A stretch of 64,000 nucleotides of DNA from Promethearchaeota archaeon. Lineage in GTDB: Archaea; Asgardarchaeota; Lokiarchaeia; Sigyniarchaeales; SOKP01. Below, piece by piece: positions 30,321 through 40,660 of this stretch. Where the stretch lies: positions 1 through 64,000 of the forward strand of contig JABXKD010000007.1 in the NCBI GenBank assembly GCA_013375475.1, given 5' to 3'. Within the stretch, counting starts at the first letter, position 1. Each line of letters begins with the position of its first letter. The notes below the pieces were generated by a model. That model made no database searches. It saw only the letters and a program-made list of their open reading frames with translations, and was not told where the DNA came from. The translations under genes were made by a program, and so were the position numbers.

Positions 30321-31604
30321 TTATTTTATGTGATATAATTTATCTAAAAAATATAAATTAAAATCAGAACGAGAATTTAGATCGTCCAATATTTTTTGAT
30401 ATTCAGAGCTCCTTTCTTCAAAATGTTCAATGATTTTTCTTTCATCTGTATCTAAATAATCGAAAAATGGGAAAATGATTTCAATCTTTTTGGTAAAATC
30501 ATTCATAATTTTTTTATACAATTCATTAGGTTTTACTAACATCTCCTTAATTTTTTTGCTAAATTTCTCCTTCTTCTTCTGAAAAATGGTTATTTGATTC
30601 GCTTTCTTTATTTTAATTAAAATCTCTTCACATTTTTTTAATTCTTTTTCTATTTTTTCTCTAAATTTAGGAATTCTGTAAATCTTTTTGTCGATGTCCG
30701 GATCCCATTCATATAAGTAATAATCATCCTCTTCAGCTTCTATTTCATCATCAGTAATCTTTACATCCCTTTTTAAAATCATAATGAGTCCGAAATTCCT
30801 CTGGAGTTGGGCTAAAGCTTTTTTCCGTAATACTTCATCAATGTAGTCGATTTGTTTTAAAGCATTTTTGATATTTTTATTAATTTCTTTTACATCTTTA
30901 TCTACTTTTTTAACCATTTTTTCCTGAGGAAATTCAAATTTCAATTCGATAGTATTTGAATAAGTAGAAAACATACCTCGATTAGGATTTTTCAACCTTA
31001 TTCCAGCAACTCCAAGATAATACGCTTTTGATCCTTGTTGGCAATGATCGAATACCAAAGCTATTGCAAATGGGTTTACACCTTGATAAAATAACTGAGT
31101 TTCAATATCTCGTGGCGAAAATATAAACCCTATGCCAGGATGAGTATGCCACCATCCTACGAAGAAATCTTCTTTATTATCCTGAATTGCTCTTTCGTAG
31201 ATTGTTGTGTTAAATTGAGCGGTGTCTACATAGTGTTTACTTTTATACTCAACATAAGCTCTACCCCCTACCATTACGGGGATCGCGTCTTTAATAATTA
31301 CTTCTTTATTATCCTTTATCGATCCTATCAGAATACCGTAAACTTCTCGCCAATTTCTTTGGGGTATTTCTTCATTCCCATATCGCATGGCATACCCAAC
31401 GATGCGTCTATATGCGTTGTATGAAATATAAATGGGCGATTCGGCGGGATCAATACCGTATTTCTGAATGTAATGTTCTTTAGTCGATATTTCAATTAAA
31501 TCATCTGATTCTGATGTTGGTGCGTCTAGATATTCTTCCTCGAGTTCGCCATGTCCAATGCTGTTATTTTGCGTTTCCTTATTATTGCTTTCTTTTCCAT
31601 TCAT
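30321..31604 (-). CDS. JAMM/MPN-domain metalloprotease-like protein with long charged C-terminal extension
   Basis: 'REVYGILIGSIK' plus 'FFVGWWHTHPGIGFIFSPRDIETQ' (E, HxH, SxxD). Confidence 0.9.
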   Translation of the reverse strand: MNGKESNNKETQNNSIGHGELEEEYLDAPTSESDDLIEISTKEHYIQKYGIDPAESPIYISYNAYRRIVGYAMRYGNEEIPQRNWREVYGILIGSIKDNKEVIIKDAIPVMVGGRAYVEYKSKHYVDTAQFNTTIYERAIQDNKEDFFVGWWHTHPGIGFIFSPRDIETQLFYQGVNPFAIALVFDHCQQGSKAYYLGVAGIRLKNPNRGMFSTYSNTIELKFEFPQEKMVKKVDKDVKEINKNIKNALKQIDYIDEVLRKKALAQLQRNFGLIMILKRDVKITDDEIEAEEDDYYLYEWDPDIDKKIYRIPKFREKIEKELKKCEEILIKIKKANQITIFQKKKEKFSKKIKEMLVKPNELYKKIMNDFTKKIEIIFPFFDYLDTDERKIIEHFEERSSEYQKILDDLNSRSDFNLYFLDKLYHIK

Positions 31605-31744
31605 TAATTATTCAAATGAATTTCAAAATTCTTATTAGTTTTAACTATATCATTGGAAAAATTTAAAACTTTTAAATTTATCAATCTTTTTAACCAATTA
31701 GAAAGTTCTAACATTAACATCAATTCAAGATTCGTTATACGCTA

Positions 31745-32287
31745 ATGATAGTCATAGGATTTTGTGGATTACCTGGTTCTGGCAAATCAACAGTATTAAA
31801 AGCTATTGAAGATCTAGGGATTATAATAACGATGGGTGATGTAATAAGAAAGGAAGCACGAGAAAGAAATACCGAACCTACAGACGAAAATTTAGGCAAA
31901 ATTGCACATGAATTACGAGAAGAATTCGGTCCAGAGATAATCGCGAAAAAATGCGTAGCTATAATTAAAAACTTAAAAAAAGATGTTGTTTTTATAGATG
32001 GTTTAAGGTCCATAGCCGAAGTAAATGTATTTCGAAACTCGTGGATATTTCCAATTGTAGCAGTTATAATTGATGATAAGATAAGATTTAAAAGGCTTTC
32101 GAAAAGAGGACGATTAGACGATCCAAAATATCTTGAAGATATAAGAGAAAGAGACCAGCGTGAAATTTCTTTTGGGCTAAATGAAGTAATTAATAGTGCA
32201 AATTTTAAAATAAATAATAATGTATCAAAAAAAGAAGTTCAAAAAATAACACGCAATTTAGTTTTAAACCTTATTAATAAGAAATAG
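31745..32287 (+). CDS. UPF0200-type P-loop kinase (dephospho-CoA kinase-like)
   Basis: 'MIVIGFCGLPGSGKSTV...MGDVIRKEARER', 'VFIDGLRSIAEVNVFR'. Confidence 0.85.
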   Translation: MIVIGFCGLPGSGKSTVLKAIEDLGIIITMGDVIRKEARERNTEPTDENLGKIAHELREEFGPEIIAKKCVAIIKNLKKDVVFIDGLRSIAEVNVFRNSWIFPIVAVIIDDKIRFKRLSKRGRLDDPKYLEDIRERDQREISFGLNEVINSANFKINNNVSKKEVQKITRNLVLNLINKK

Positions 32288-32291
32288 GATA

Positions 32292-33194
32292 CTATTTTAA
32301 ATAATCTACAATTGCTTTTGCCAAGGAGACTTTACTTGCTTCATTATCGATTGAATCAGTTCCAATAATTTCATCTGCCCCAGCTTTTATAATTCTAAAC
32401 TTTGCATTTTGCAATAATAAAGCATGAGTTGCGACAGCGAATACTTTATTAGCTCCACTTTCTTTTGAAAGTCTTATAGCGTTAGCCATTGTACCGCCGG
32501 TAGCAATAATATCGTCTGAAACGACTACATCCTTATTTTTTAAACTTAATTTACCAGACATCGTAATTTCCCCCGTTTTAACATCCCTTACTTTTTCAAA
32601 GTAATCTACTGGAACGTTTTCTCCGAAATGTTTAGCAAATGCTTTTGATCTTTCTACAGCGCCTTTATCAGGAGCAACCACTACAATATCTTTAACATCT
32701 AAAGATTTAATATAGTCAGCTAATAATTTCATAGAATCTATATTCACACACTTACATTGGATTTCTTCTAAAATTTTTTGAGAGTGAATGTCAACAACAT
32801 AGAGCTCATCAATTCTCATTGAATCTATAATTCTTAGAATTAATTGAGCAAATTTACACTCTCCTGGTCTAAAGACACTATCTTGACGAGCATAAGCTAA
32901 ATAAGGAATTACAACAACAATTTTAGTAGCACCCATTCTTGTAACAGCTTCGATCATCATTAAAAGCTCAAATAACCGTCCATTTTGGTTTTCGCTTGAA
33001 CTTGGTCCTGTGGATTGTACAATAATGACTTCTGTTCCTTCTATTAAGGAATCGTTATCTATATTAATTCTAAGGTAGTTTTCTCCATCAGGAAAAGTTT
33101 TTGTTTCAGTATTATAATAATTAATGTCCAGTTCCTTTGCTATTTTTATCCCAAGCATTTGACTTGCTGGGCCTACGATTAGAATCTTCTTCAT
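32292..33194 (-). CDS. prs: Ribose-phosphate pyrophosphokinase
   Basis: 'FPDGENYLRI', 'IVVVIPYLAYARQDSVFRPGE', 'DVVVSDDIIATGGTMANAI'. Confidence 0.97.
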   Translation of the reverse strand: MKKILIVGPASQMLGIKIAKELDINYYNTETKTFPDGENYLRINIDNDSLIEGTEVIIVQSTGPSSSENQNGRLFELLMMIEAVTRMGATKIVVVIPYLAYARQDSVFRPGECKFAQLILRIIDSMRIDELYVVDIHSQKILEEIQCKCVNIDSMKLLADYIKSLDVKDIVVVAPDKGAVERSKAFAKHFGENVPVDYFEKVRDVKTGEITMSGKLSLKNKDVVVSDDIIATGGTMANAIRLSKESGANKVFAVATHALLLQNAKFRIIKAGADEIIGTDSIDNEASKVSLAKAIVDYLK

Positions 33195-33248
33195 TCAACA
33201 TCACTTTTTTATAAATACTTTTTACATTTTAACTTATTATTCCATTTC

Positions 33249-33968
33249 TTATATTTTTTTTATAAACTTAAGAGAAGCATCAAAAATATCTTCTCGATGC
33301 CCTTTAAAAGAATGCCCTCCCACTTCAAATTGAACGACATTCTCCGCATTTAAATTGAGATGTTTTTTTATCTGCGCGAGATTAGAGAATGGTATTCTAT
33401 TGTCATCCTTACAATGAGCTATTAGAATTCTTTTATTGTTTGAATGATCATCTTTTAAAAAATATTTAGGGCTAATTTTCTGAACAATTTCCTCTTGGAA
33501 TTTTATTCTAGTTGTATGGTAGTCGTATCTCGTACACAGAGCAATTAAAACCTTAACTTTTTTGTTCAGGAAACCTTGTGTTAAAATAATTGCACCCCCG
33601 ATACTCCTTCCAAATAGAATTAATTTTTGCTCCAGGATTCTGTAAGACTGATGAGTTAACACCCAATCTATTACAATTTGGATGTCGGAAAATATTTGAA
33701 CCACCATTCTATCCCACCTAGATCCCGTCTGTTTTTTGGTTTCTCCATGAGCACGGTAATCGTAAGATAAAACATAAAATCCAGCGTCAACGAATTTTTC
33801 TGTAAAGTATTTAACAAAATAACTCTCACGATGATCCAATAGCCCAGCTAAATTAATTATAAAGGGTGCTTTCACAGGTGTGTTAGAATTAGAATATATA
33901 GTTCCCTTAAGAAATAAATCTTCACCGTTGATTGGAATATCTATATTTTCAATTGTAATGTTATTCAT
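33249..33968 (-). CDS. Alpha/beta hydrolase
   Basis: 'LILFGRSIGGAIILTQ' nucleophile elbow (GRSIGG), 'YDYRAHGET'. Confidence 0.85.
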   Translation of the reverse strand: MNNITIENIDIPINGEDLFLKGTIYSNSNTPVKAPFIINLAGLLDHRESYFVKYFTEKFVDAGFYVLSYDYRAHGETKKQTGSRWDRMVVQIFSDIQIVIDWVLTHQSYRILEQKLILFGRSIGGAIILTQGFLNKKVKVLIALCTRYDYHTTRIKFQEEIVQKISPKYFLKDDHSNNKRILIAHCKDDNRIPFSNLAQIKKHLNLNAENVVQFEVGGHSFKGHREDIFDASLKFIKKI

Positions 33969-33980
33969 TTTATTTTTTTT

Positions 33981-34436
33981 TTATTTCCTTTTGTTTTTGT
34001 ATTTTACAATAAGATTCCTTAAGGTGTTTACTGCTAATTCTAGGCTATGTTTATGATCTTCCGGTAAACCATGTAGCGCGCGGTCTATATCTTCGGGTTT
34101 CAGTTTTTCCGCATAATCAACGGTTTTACCCTCAATTAATAAAGTAGTTTGACTTCCTGTTGCTACAGTCGCTCCGCAACCATCTGTAAAAAAATTGGCT
34201 TTTTCAATAATTCCATTTTCGATTGTTAAATAAAATTCCATTGTTTTTTTCCGTGGGCTTATGTACGAATGTGAAATAGTAAAATTAGAAGGTTTACCCC
34301 AATTTTTAGGATTTTGAAACAAATTAACTATGTGTTCGTTAAAATCGTTTATTTCTTTATCGATGATCTCTTGTTGAAGTTCTTCAACAAATTTATCAAA
34401 GGATTCCTCTTTTTGAGGCATCTTACTTTTATTCAC
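33981..34436 (-). CDS. IscU/NifU N-terminal-like scaffold protein, cysteine-depleted
   Basis: 'ENGIIEKANFFTDGCGATVATGSQTTLLIEGK', 'LHGLPEDHKHSLELAVNTL'. Confidence 0.85.
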   Translation of the reverse strand: MNKSKMPQKEESFDKFVEELQQEIIDKEINDFNEHIVNLFQNPKNWGKPSNFTISHSYISPRKKTMEFYLTIENGIIEKANFFTDGCGATVATGSQTTLLIEGKTVDYAEKLKPEDIDRALHGLPEDHKHSLELAVNTLRNLIVKYKNKRK

Positions 34437-34710
34437 CCAAGTGCTTTAAAATGTGTTTTTTCAAACGCTCCATTCGTATAACTTCGCTTGAAGTTTTGTT
34501 ATATTTATCTAGAATGTTTATTATTTCCTGATTTAACTCATCATGTTCTGTCGTACAAGTGCTTTCTTCTAAAAAATCTTCTCCGTGCCTTATAGCAGCT
34601 AAATTTTCAGTTATTTTAACTAACTCAGTAGCAATAACGCTGTTTATGTAGATTAGATCTGAAAACATATTTTTCATATATAAAACTAATTTTAGTTGGT
34701 CAGCAGACAT
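34429..34710 (-). CDS. Hypothetical helical protein
   Basis: 93 aa, overlaps the start of the IscU-like gene. Confidence 0.5.
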   Translation of the reverse strand: MSADQLKLVLYMKNMFSDLIYINSVIATELVKITENLAAIRHGEDFLEESTCTTEHDELNQEIINILDKYNKTSSEVIRMERLKKHILKHLGE

Positions 34711-34769
34711 AATTTATAAAGTCTCTACTGAAATTAATTAGTTATCATTTATGAGAGATCATAGTCACC

Positions 34770-36473
34770 TTAAAAGATAATTACATAATATACTGCTAGA
34801 TAAATCATCGCTCCAAAGATAAGAAGTATTACACCACTCATTCTCTCTAAAAATGTTTTTTTCATATCCGGATTTAAAACTTCTTTAGGAAAATTCTTTA
34901 TGTTGCTAAGGTATTTGGAAAAAAGCTTTTTCTCTTTTATTTTAAGCGTAATCGGTATTCTATAGGTAATAGTTTTGGTTTTTACTTCAATAACGTCAAT
35001 AGGAAGGCACAAATAGAAAATGATAACTATGATTATCGTTATCCATAAAAATGTGTTAATTAAATTATCAATTTTTAAAAAAATTGTATCTGCCGTTAGC
35101 CATCCTTCTATTTGTTGAATTGTTAAGAAAATTAATAGTCCACTTATTCCGAAGATATCAAAGAAATCTAATTTCCTGAACCATTTTCTCACTGTCATTG
35201 ATTCCACGTTATTCGCAGCTACATAATGAAATTTATAACAAAAAATTCGTTTAAACCTAAATTTTTTTGATGCTTCGCTAAACTGAATTGTATCGCCACC
35301 CTTTTTGCTGAAATCAGAGAATAGACTTTTTACCAAAAGCATTATGCCATACATTAAAGCGATCCACCATACTAAAGGACCAAACAAAACCATTTGTGTT
35401 AACATGATCATTGCAATTATAAATAAAAACGAACCAAAGAGCAATTTGAATAGTTGAAAATTAGAGGTTTTTACTTCAGAAAATAAAGAATGGTTGCTGT
35501 TTTTTTCCATATCTCGTAATTCGGGTGTGCATTCTAAAAAATTACCCAATTCTTCCTTAAATTGAGAGGGTCTCCTCCATTTTATTGGAGAAAACCACAT
35601 TTCATAGAGTTTCTCTTTTGTAGCGATTTCAAAGTAATTCTGTTGGAAAAAAATCAAAAGAACTAGTGCCATAATATCCAAAACAGATAATGCTAAAAAT
35701 GTCCTTGACAAGACAAACATTGGACCTGCTCGTTCAGCAGAAAACAAGGGAATAGCGGTCATTAGCTGTAAGACGATAAATGGAAGGAGGAGTATAACCC
35801 AAGCTAGTTTTGGTCCAATGTGGTTATTTTGATAACGAAAAACTTCGATGTCCTTCTTAGGAATTTCTGTTAACCAAGCAAATCCCGGTCTGACTTCGTA
35901 GAAAAAGAAGAAATTTTTTGACTTAGAACAAATACCACGAAACGGGCTCAAAATAGTATATATTAACAAACTCATCCCAGTTATTAACATAGGGAACCCA
36001 GTAACATAAAACCAAGATGGTCCTCCGAGAACAACTGCGCTTCCAAACTCTATCTCGTGACCAACATCATCTCCGAATATACCATAAGATATAATTCCAT
36101 TTAATAGTAAAAGTAACGCAGCTAAAAGTCTAGTTAGAGCAAAAGAATTGAAGTTAACAAACTTATCGAATGGTTCCCTTAAATCTCGCTTTCTTTTAAT
36201 TGTTAACGAATTTTCCCTTAAATAATAAGGTGTAATGTAAAACTTTGATGTAATAATTCCTCCAAATATAATGATCAAAACATCAACGAGCAAAGAGAGA
36301 TTAAAACCGTTAAGGGTGATCTCAAAATCGAAACCTATGAAGACCAGTAAACAACCTAAAAAAATTATAAATAAACCCGTGAAAAGAAAAATATAGCGTG
36401 ATATTCGCTTTTTGGGATGCATAAGTTTTAAATTTTCAATCTCTTCTTCGCTTAAATAACTCATCGAAAACAC
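34770..36473 (-). CDS. Large multi-TM membrane protein of unknown function
   Basis: 567 aa with multiple hydrophobic helices and bPH-like hydrophilic segments. Confidence 0.65.
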   Translation of the reverse strand: MFSMSYLSEEEIENLKLMHPKKRISRYIFLFTGLFIIFLGCLLVFIGFDFEITLNGFNLSLLVDVLIIIFGGIITSKFYITPYYLRENSLTIKRKRDLREPFDKFVNFNSFALTRLLAALLLLLNGIISYGIFGDDVGHEIEFGSAVVLGGPSWFYVTGFPMLITGMSLLIYTILSPFRGICSKSKNFFFFYEVRPGFAWLTEIPKKDIEVFRYQNNHIGPKLAWVILLLPFIVLQLMTAIPLFSAERAGPMFVLSRTFLALSVLDIMALVLLIFFQQNYFEIATKEKLYEMWFSPIKWRRPSQFKEELGNFLECTPELRDMEKNSNHSLFSEVKTSNFQLFKLLFGSFLFIIAMIMLTQMVLFGPLVWWIALMYGIMLLVKSLFSDFSKKGGDTIQFSEASKKFRFKRIFCYKFHYVAANNVESMTVRKWFRKLDFFDIFGISGLLIFLTIQQIEGWLTADTIFLKIDNLINTFLWITIIIVIIFYLCLPIDVIEVKTKTITYRIPITLKIKEKKLFSKYLSNIKNFPKEVLNPDMKKTFLERMSGVILLIFGAMIYLAVYYVIIF

Positions 36474-36554
36474 ACAATTATATATTAATTAATAATACAT
36501 TTTTTGTTTTTATCTTTAATAAAATTTCAATTTTAATTTTGGATTTTACCCAAA

Positions 36555-37031
36555 ATGGATTACAAATACTTTCGTGATGGCTTAATTTCGTTATCAACAG
36601 TTCAATTTATTTTTTCTTTTACATTTTTGTTAGGTTCAATACTTTTAAAACCTTACATCGCCTTGGAACCAAATGAAAGAGACTTTATTATTTTAGTAAC
36701 TATTATCAATATGATTTTTAGCGTCTACTACTTATTAGAGGCCTTAAAATTTGAGAAGGTTTTTAAGCTGGAAGAAAAACATATTCACACATTTGGCAAA
36801 CGGATTGGAATCATTTCTTTATTTTATTTACCTCATGTTTTCCTCTTATCTTCGCTTTTGTTTTTAGATTTACATAATTTGCTAGTCTTGATTAATTGGT
36901 TAAGCCTTATAATAGAAATTCTTTTACTTGGGATTCTTTTTAAAGAAATCTACGATCTTCTCTTTAAAGAGGAAATTGAAAGAAAGTTTGAAATTGACCA
37001 AAATAGAAAAATCTACTTTGAGCGAAAATAA
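36555..37031 (+). CDS. Four-TM membrane protein
   Basis: 158 aa with four hydrophobic stretches and charged C-terminus. Confidence 0.6.
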   Translation: MDYKYFRDGLISLSTVQFIFSFTFLLGSILLKPYIALEPNERDFIILVTIINMIFSVYYLLEALKFEKVFKLEEKHIHTFGKRIGIISLFYLPHVFLLSSLLFLDLHNLLVLINWLSLIIEILLLGILFKEIYDLLFKEEIERKFEIDQNRKIYFERK

Positions 37032-37083
37032 AATCAAAGAATGATTAAAAAATTTATTTCTTTATGTTTTTAAAACGATAAAA

Positions 37084-38328
37084 TTACTTGGTTGGATTAG
37101 CTACTTTTCCTATAGCAGTCTCTATCATTTTAAGTTTAGTTGAATATTTTTCCATTAATTCAGCGAATTTTTCCACTTCAATTTCTTTATTTTCATTTAA
37201 TACTTTCAATTCATTAATAGTTCTTACTATACCTGCTTTTTTATCTATTAATCGCTCTCGCTTACTATATGGAATTTTTTGTTCTATTTTCTTTTTTTGA
37301 AACGATTTGAATCTCTTAATGTTTAAATCCTTAGGCACAAATTTGGTTAAATAAATTGTACTTTTCGGAACAAATGGAGCCAAATTTTCGGGTATTATAA
37401 TTATAGGCTCAGGATCCTGAATTCTTTTAATTTCGTCGTAACCTAAAGGCTCTAATTTGATTTCTTTTATGATGTCTTTAACAACAGATAGGTTTAGTTC
37501 TATGTTAACTCTCTCTTCACTCGAAATATCAGGTACACTACTGAGCATTTCATTCCAAATTTCCTCTGATTTCAAATAATAGAAATTAGCTTTCTGTTGT
37601 AATTTCACAACCTTATCTCTATTTATATTCGTAATAGAAGATTCTAAAGAAGCTTGAGCCTTAAGTTGACACGCTTTACCCATATCGAAATGAAATTGCG
37701 CTCTTAATTGTTGTTTCCTTTTTTCTTCGTGCTTCTTCAGATAAAATAATCTTTTTGACAATGAACTTAATCCTGCATATAATTTTGAAGCGAAATAAAT
37801 ATTGTTAGAGTTCTCTTCTTTAAGAGCTGCAATACCCTGTGCTAATATTCGCGCTTCTTCTGAATTCAATTCGAGATTTTCAGATGAAAGGGTAATACCT
37901 ATATCATGTTGATTTATTGATGCAGCACTAAAATAAGCTCCAGTTTTAAAAACCTTACTGCACTCAACCATTGCTATTATAGCATCTTCCCAATCTTCTT
38001 CATCTTCAAATTTTTCAGATATCTTAGAATATGATCTTGCCATTACCCATAATGCGCGCGAACACTCAAACATTAAATCCTTTATTTGAATCTCCCTGTT
38101 ATTCTCCAATGGTTCTATAAATATTGGAGTTAAATCCAAATCTTTTAAAATTTTAACTTGATCTTCATTTTGATAGTTAATATTTAACGTCTTTGTGTAT
38201 TCTAAAACAAGATTTAAATCGTCCAGATTAAGACTTTCTTCTTCTTTGTCTAAAGTTTCTTCAATTTTCTTAATTTTATAATGCAGATATCTAATTCTTT
38301 GCATTAATTCTTCAGTAAAAAAAGACAT
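37084..38328 (-). CDS. Hypothetical helical protein
   Basis: 414 aa, charged, predominantly helical composition. Confidence 0.6.
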   Translation of the reverse strand: MSFFTEELMQRIRYLHYKIKKIEETLDKEEESLNLDDLNLVLEYTKTLNINYQNEDQVKILKDLDLTPIFIEPLENNREIQIKDLMFECSRALWVMARSYSKISEKFEDEEDWEDAIIAMVECSKVFKTGAYFSAASINQHDIGITLSSENLELNSEEARILAQGIAALKEENSNNIYFASKLYAGLSSLSKRLFYLKKHEEKRKQQLRAQFHFDMGKACQLKAQASLESSITNINRDKVVKLQQKANFYYLKSEEIWNEMLSSVPDISSEERVNIELNLSVVKDIIKEIKLEPLGYDEIKRIQDPEPIIIIPENLAPFVPKSTIYLTKFVPKDLNIKRFKSFQKKKIEQKIPYSKRERLIDKKAGIVRTINELKVLNENKEIEVEKFAELMEKYSTKLKMIETAIGKVANPTK

Positions 38329-38433
38329 TTCTCACACTTACAGTTTTTTGTTTAAATTTTAGTTAAGTAAAATAATTTAATCTCATTTTAAAACCATTTT
38401 AAAATTATGAAAATATCTATTTTATAAAAAAAA

Positions 38434-39753
38434 ATGATCAATCAAAATCTTTTTATCTTTGAGTTCGTTTCTGGAGGGGGTTATAATCAGTGTGACATGC
38501 CTTCGTCTTTATTTTGCGAAGGTTATGCCATGTTGAGAGTTATTGTAGAAGATTTTAAAAAACTAGGATTCAAGATTTCTATCTTACTAGATAAAAGAAT
38601 TAGCCATTTATCTCGTTATTTAAATTCAGATCTTATACAGTTTGTTAAACCAAAGGAAGACTTTTTGAAAAAATATATTGATTGCGTACGTAAATCAACA
38701 TTCTGTTTTATTATTGCTCCAGAATTTTCAAAACATCTCTATAAATTAACACAAATAGTAAAAGATCATAAAAAAAATCTATTAAGTATAGATTTAAAAG
38801 GTGTTCAGTTGGGAACTTCTAAGTTGGAAACCTACAACTATTTTATAACTAATAAAGTGAACACCCCCAAATCTTATAATATTCCTTTTAAAGCAGGTTT
38901 CATCGACTTAGATTTCCTACTTCAAAAATTTGATCAGCTCGGCAATTCTATTATAATAAAACCCGAAGATGGTGCAGGCTCGGAACTAATATTTCACTTC
39001 GAAGATAAGGAACAAATCCGACTTTTTTTTAAAAACCATAAAGAGACCTTCGATATGGAAAGGAGCTATATAGTTCAGGAATTTATTGAAGGCGATGATT
39101 TAAGTATTTCGATAATTAACAGAACTAACCCTAAAAAAGCGGGAGTTATGGATCAGATAATTCTTAGTATTAACACTCAAATTGTACAAAATTTAGGTCC
39201 CAAAAAAGAATCCATTTATTTAGGAGGTTTTACTCCAATAGAAAATTATGAAGAATTAAGAGATAGATTTGAAAAAATCCTAAAAAACATGGACTTAACC
39301 AGTTTCCATGGATTTTTTGGAATAGATTTCATAAAGAAAGTTGATAATTCCATATTTTTTATTGAAATTAATCCAAGATTAACCACATCCTATATAGGTA
39401 TTAGGAATGTATTGGATTATAATCCCTTAGAAATCCTTTTGAATCAAGATACATCTAAGGTTAAATCAACAAAATTAAAACCAATTTACTTTTCGCATTT
39501 CACTCGATTAGAGTTAAAATACTCTGGAAATAAATCATTCAAGAATATAATGAATGAAATTATTCCTAATTTAATGAATCTGGTTCCAGAATTAGTAACT
39601 CCTCCCATTGCATTTCAGAATTCGAAAACCAGCAAAGACCTGATATACTCTTGTTTTATCTCAACCAAGGCAAAGAATTTAAAATCATCGAATAAAAGAA
39701 TCTCTCAAATATTAACAATTTTTAATAATTTTAATTTTAGCGTAATTAAATAG
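38434..39753 (+). CDS. ATP-grasp ligase (MfnD-like)
   Basis: 'FEFVSGGGYNQ...SLFCEGYAMLRVIVEDFKKLG', 'IIIKPEDGAGSELIFHF', 'FHGFFGIDFI...FFIEINPRLTTSYIGIR'. Confidence 0.85.
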   Translation: MINQNLFIFEFVSGGGYNQCDMPSSLFCEGYAMLRVIVEDFKKLGFKISILLDKRISHLSRYLNSDLIQFVKPKEDFLKKYIDCVRKSTFCFIIAPEFSKHLYKLTQIVKDHKKNLLSIDLKGVQLGTSKLETYNYFITNKVNTPKSYNIPFKAGFIDLDFLLQKFDQLGNSIIIKPEDGAGSELIFHFEDKEQIRLFFKNHKETFDMERSYIVQEFIEGDDLSISIINRTNPKKAGVMDQIILSINTQIVQNLGPKKESIYLGGFTPIENYEELRDRFEKILKNMDLTSFHGFFGIDFIKKVDNSIFFIEINPRLTTSYIGIRNVLDYNPLEILLNQDTSKVKSTKLKPIYFSHFTRLELKYSGNKSFKNIMNEIIPNLMNLVPELVTPPIAFQNSKTSKDLIYSCFISTKAKNLKSSNKRISQILTIFNNFNFSVIK

Positions 39754-40642
39754 CAAGTAGTAGGATAATTGAAAATCCTCCATAGTGAACCAAGAGTGAT
39801 ACTATTAATGAATTTTCAATTTTTAATTTTTTATTTACGCTTAAATTGTACGTTAATAACCAAAGAGCCCATACTTGAAATAAAATCATAAGTATATTAT
39901 CAATAATTTTAATGGAAGTGAAATCGAAAGAACCCGTAAAGATTAGGATAAAACGCAAACATAAATAAATATCTAACGGGAATAAAATAATTGCAAAAGA
40001 GGTCAAAAATCTCAAAGAATTCTCTTTCTTTTTATAAAAAATTCGACAAATACCTTCGTTAATTAGATAATAAAAAAACAAATTACCTATAAAAGCAAGA
40101 GAGAGTAGTATCTTAAAAGCTAAATCAATCAAATCGATACTAATTAGGGACTCACCAAAAAATAATAAAAACGGAAACAAGCCATTTAATCCACATAGTA
40201 TAGCACCAATCAATGTTATTATAATTGAAATTATTACGATCTGATATGTTGTATTGCTCTCGTAGTTAATGTATTTTTTTGGAGTTAGAAGCATTAAACC
40301 TTTTAAAATTGGAGAATTAAATTCTTTCTTGCTGAAATCAGGAGTAATTATGTCATCTATATTGTCTTTTAACGAATTATATGCGTGAAGGCCTAATTCC
40401 GTTAGATAATATTTCTTATCATCTCGCTGTACTATTAGTTTAGATAATGTGTCTAGATGATGGTAAATAGTGCCTGTGCTTACTTTCAATTCTTTTTTAA
40501 AATAGGTAAACGAGGAGTATTTATTTTCTCCAATGATAGTTATAATTTTTCTCCTCAGTTCATGACCTAAAGCGTAGTAATAATTAGCTTCAGCACTATT
40601 AGGTTCAATGTTTTTTTTTTGAATTTTTTCTTTTTCTTTAAT
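39746..40642 (-). CDS. wHTH regulator fused to C-terminal TM helices; frame extends upstream of the listed TTG start, apparent ATT start
   Basis: Upstream in-frame 'IEPNSAEANYYYALGHELRRKIITIIGENKYSSFTYFKKELKVSTGTIYHHLDTLSKL' is the missing first half of an ArsR/PadR-like HTH; GGGAG 6 nt before ATT. Confidence 0.65.
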   Translation of the reverse strand: MKEKEKIQKKNIEPNSAEANYYYALGHELRRKIITIIGENKYSSFTYFKKELKVSTGTIYHHLDTLSKLIVQRDDKKYYLTELGLHAYNSLKDNIDDIITPDFSKKEFNSPILKGLMLLTPKKYINYESNTTYQIVIISIIITLIGAILCGLNGLFPFLLFFGESLISIDLIDLAFKILLSLAFIGNLFFYYLINEGICRIFYKKKENSLRFLTSFAIILFPLDIYLCLRFILIFTGSFDFTSIKIIDNILMILFQVWALWLLTYNLSVNKKLKIENSLIVSLLVHYGGFSIILLLAI

Positions 40643-40660
40643 ATCTAACTCCCTTCTTAC

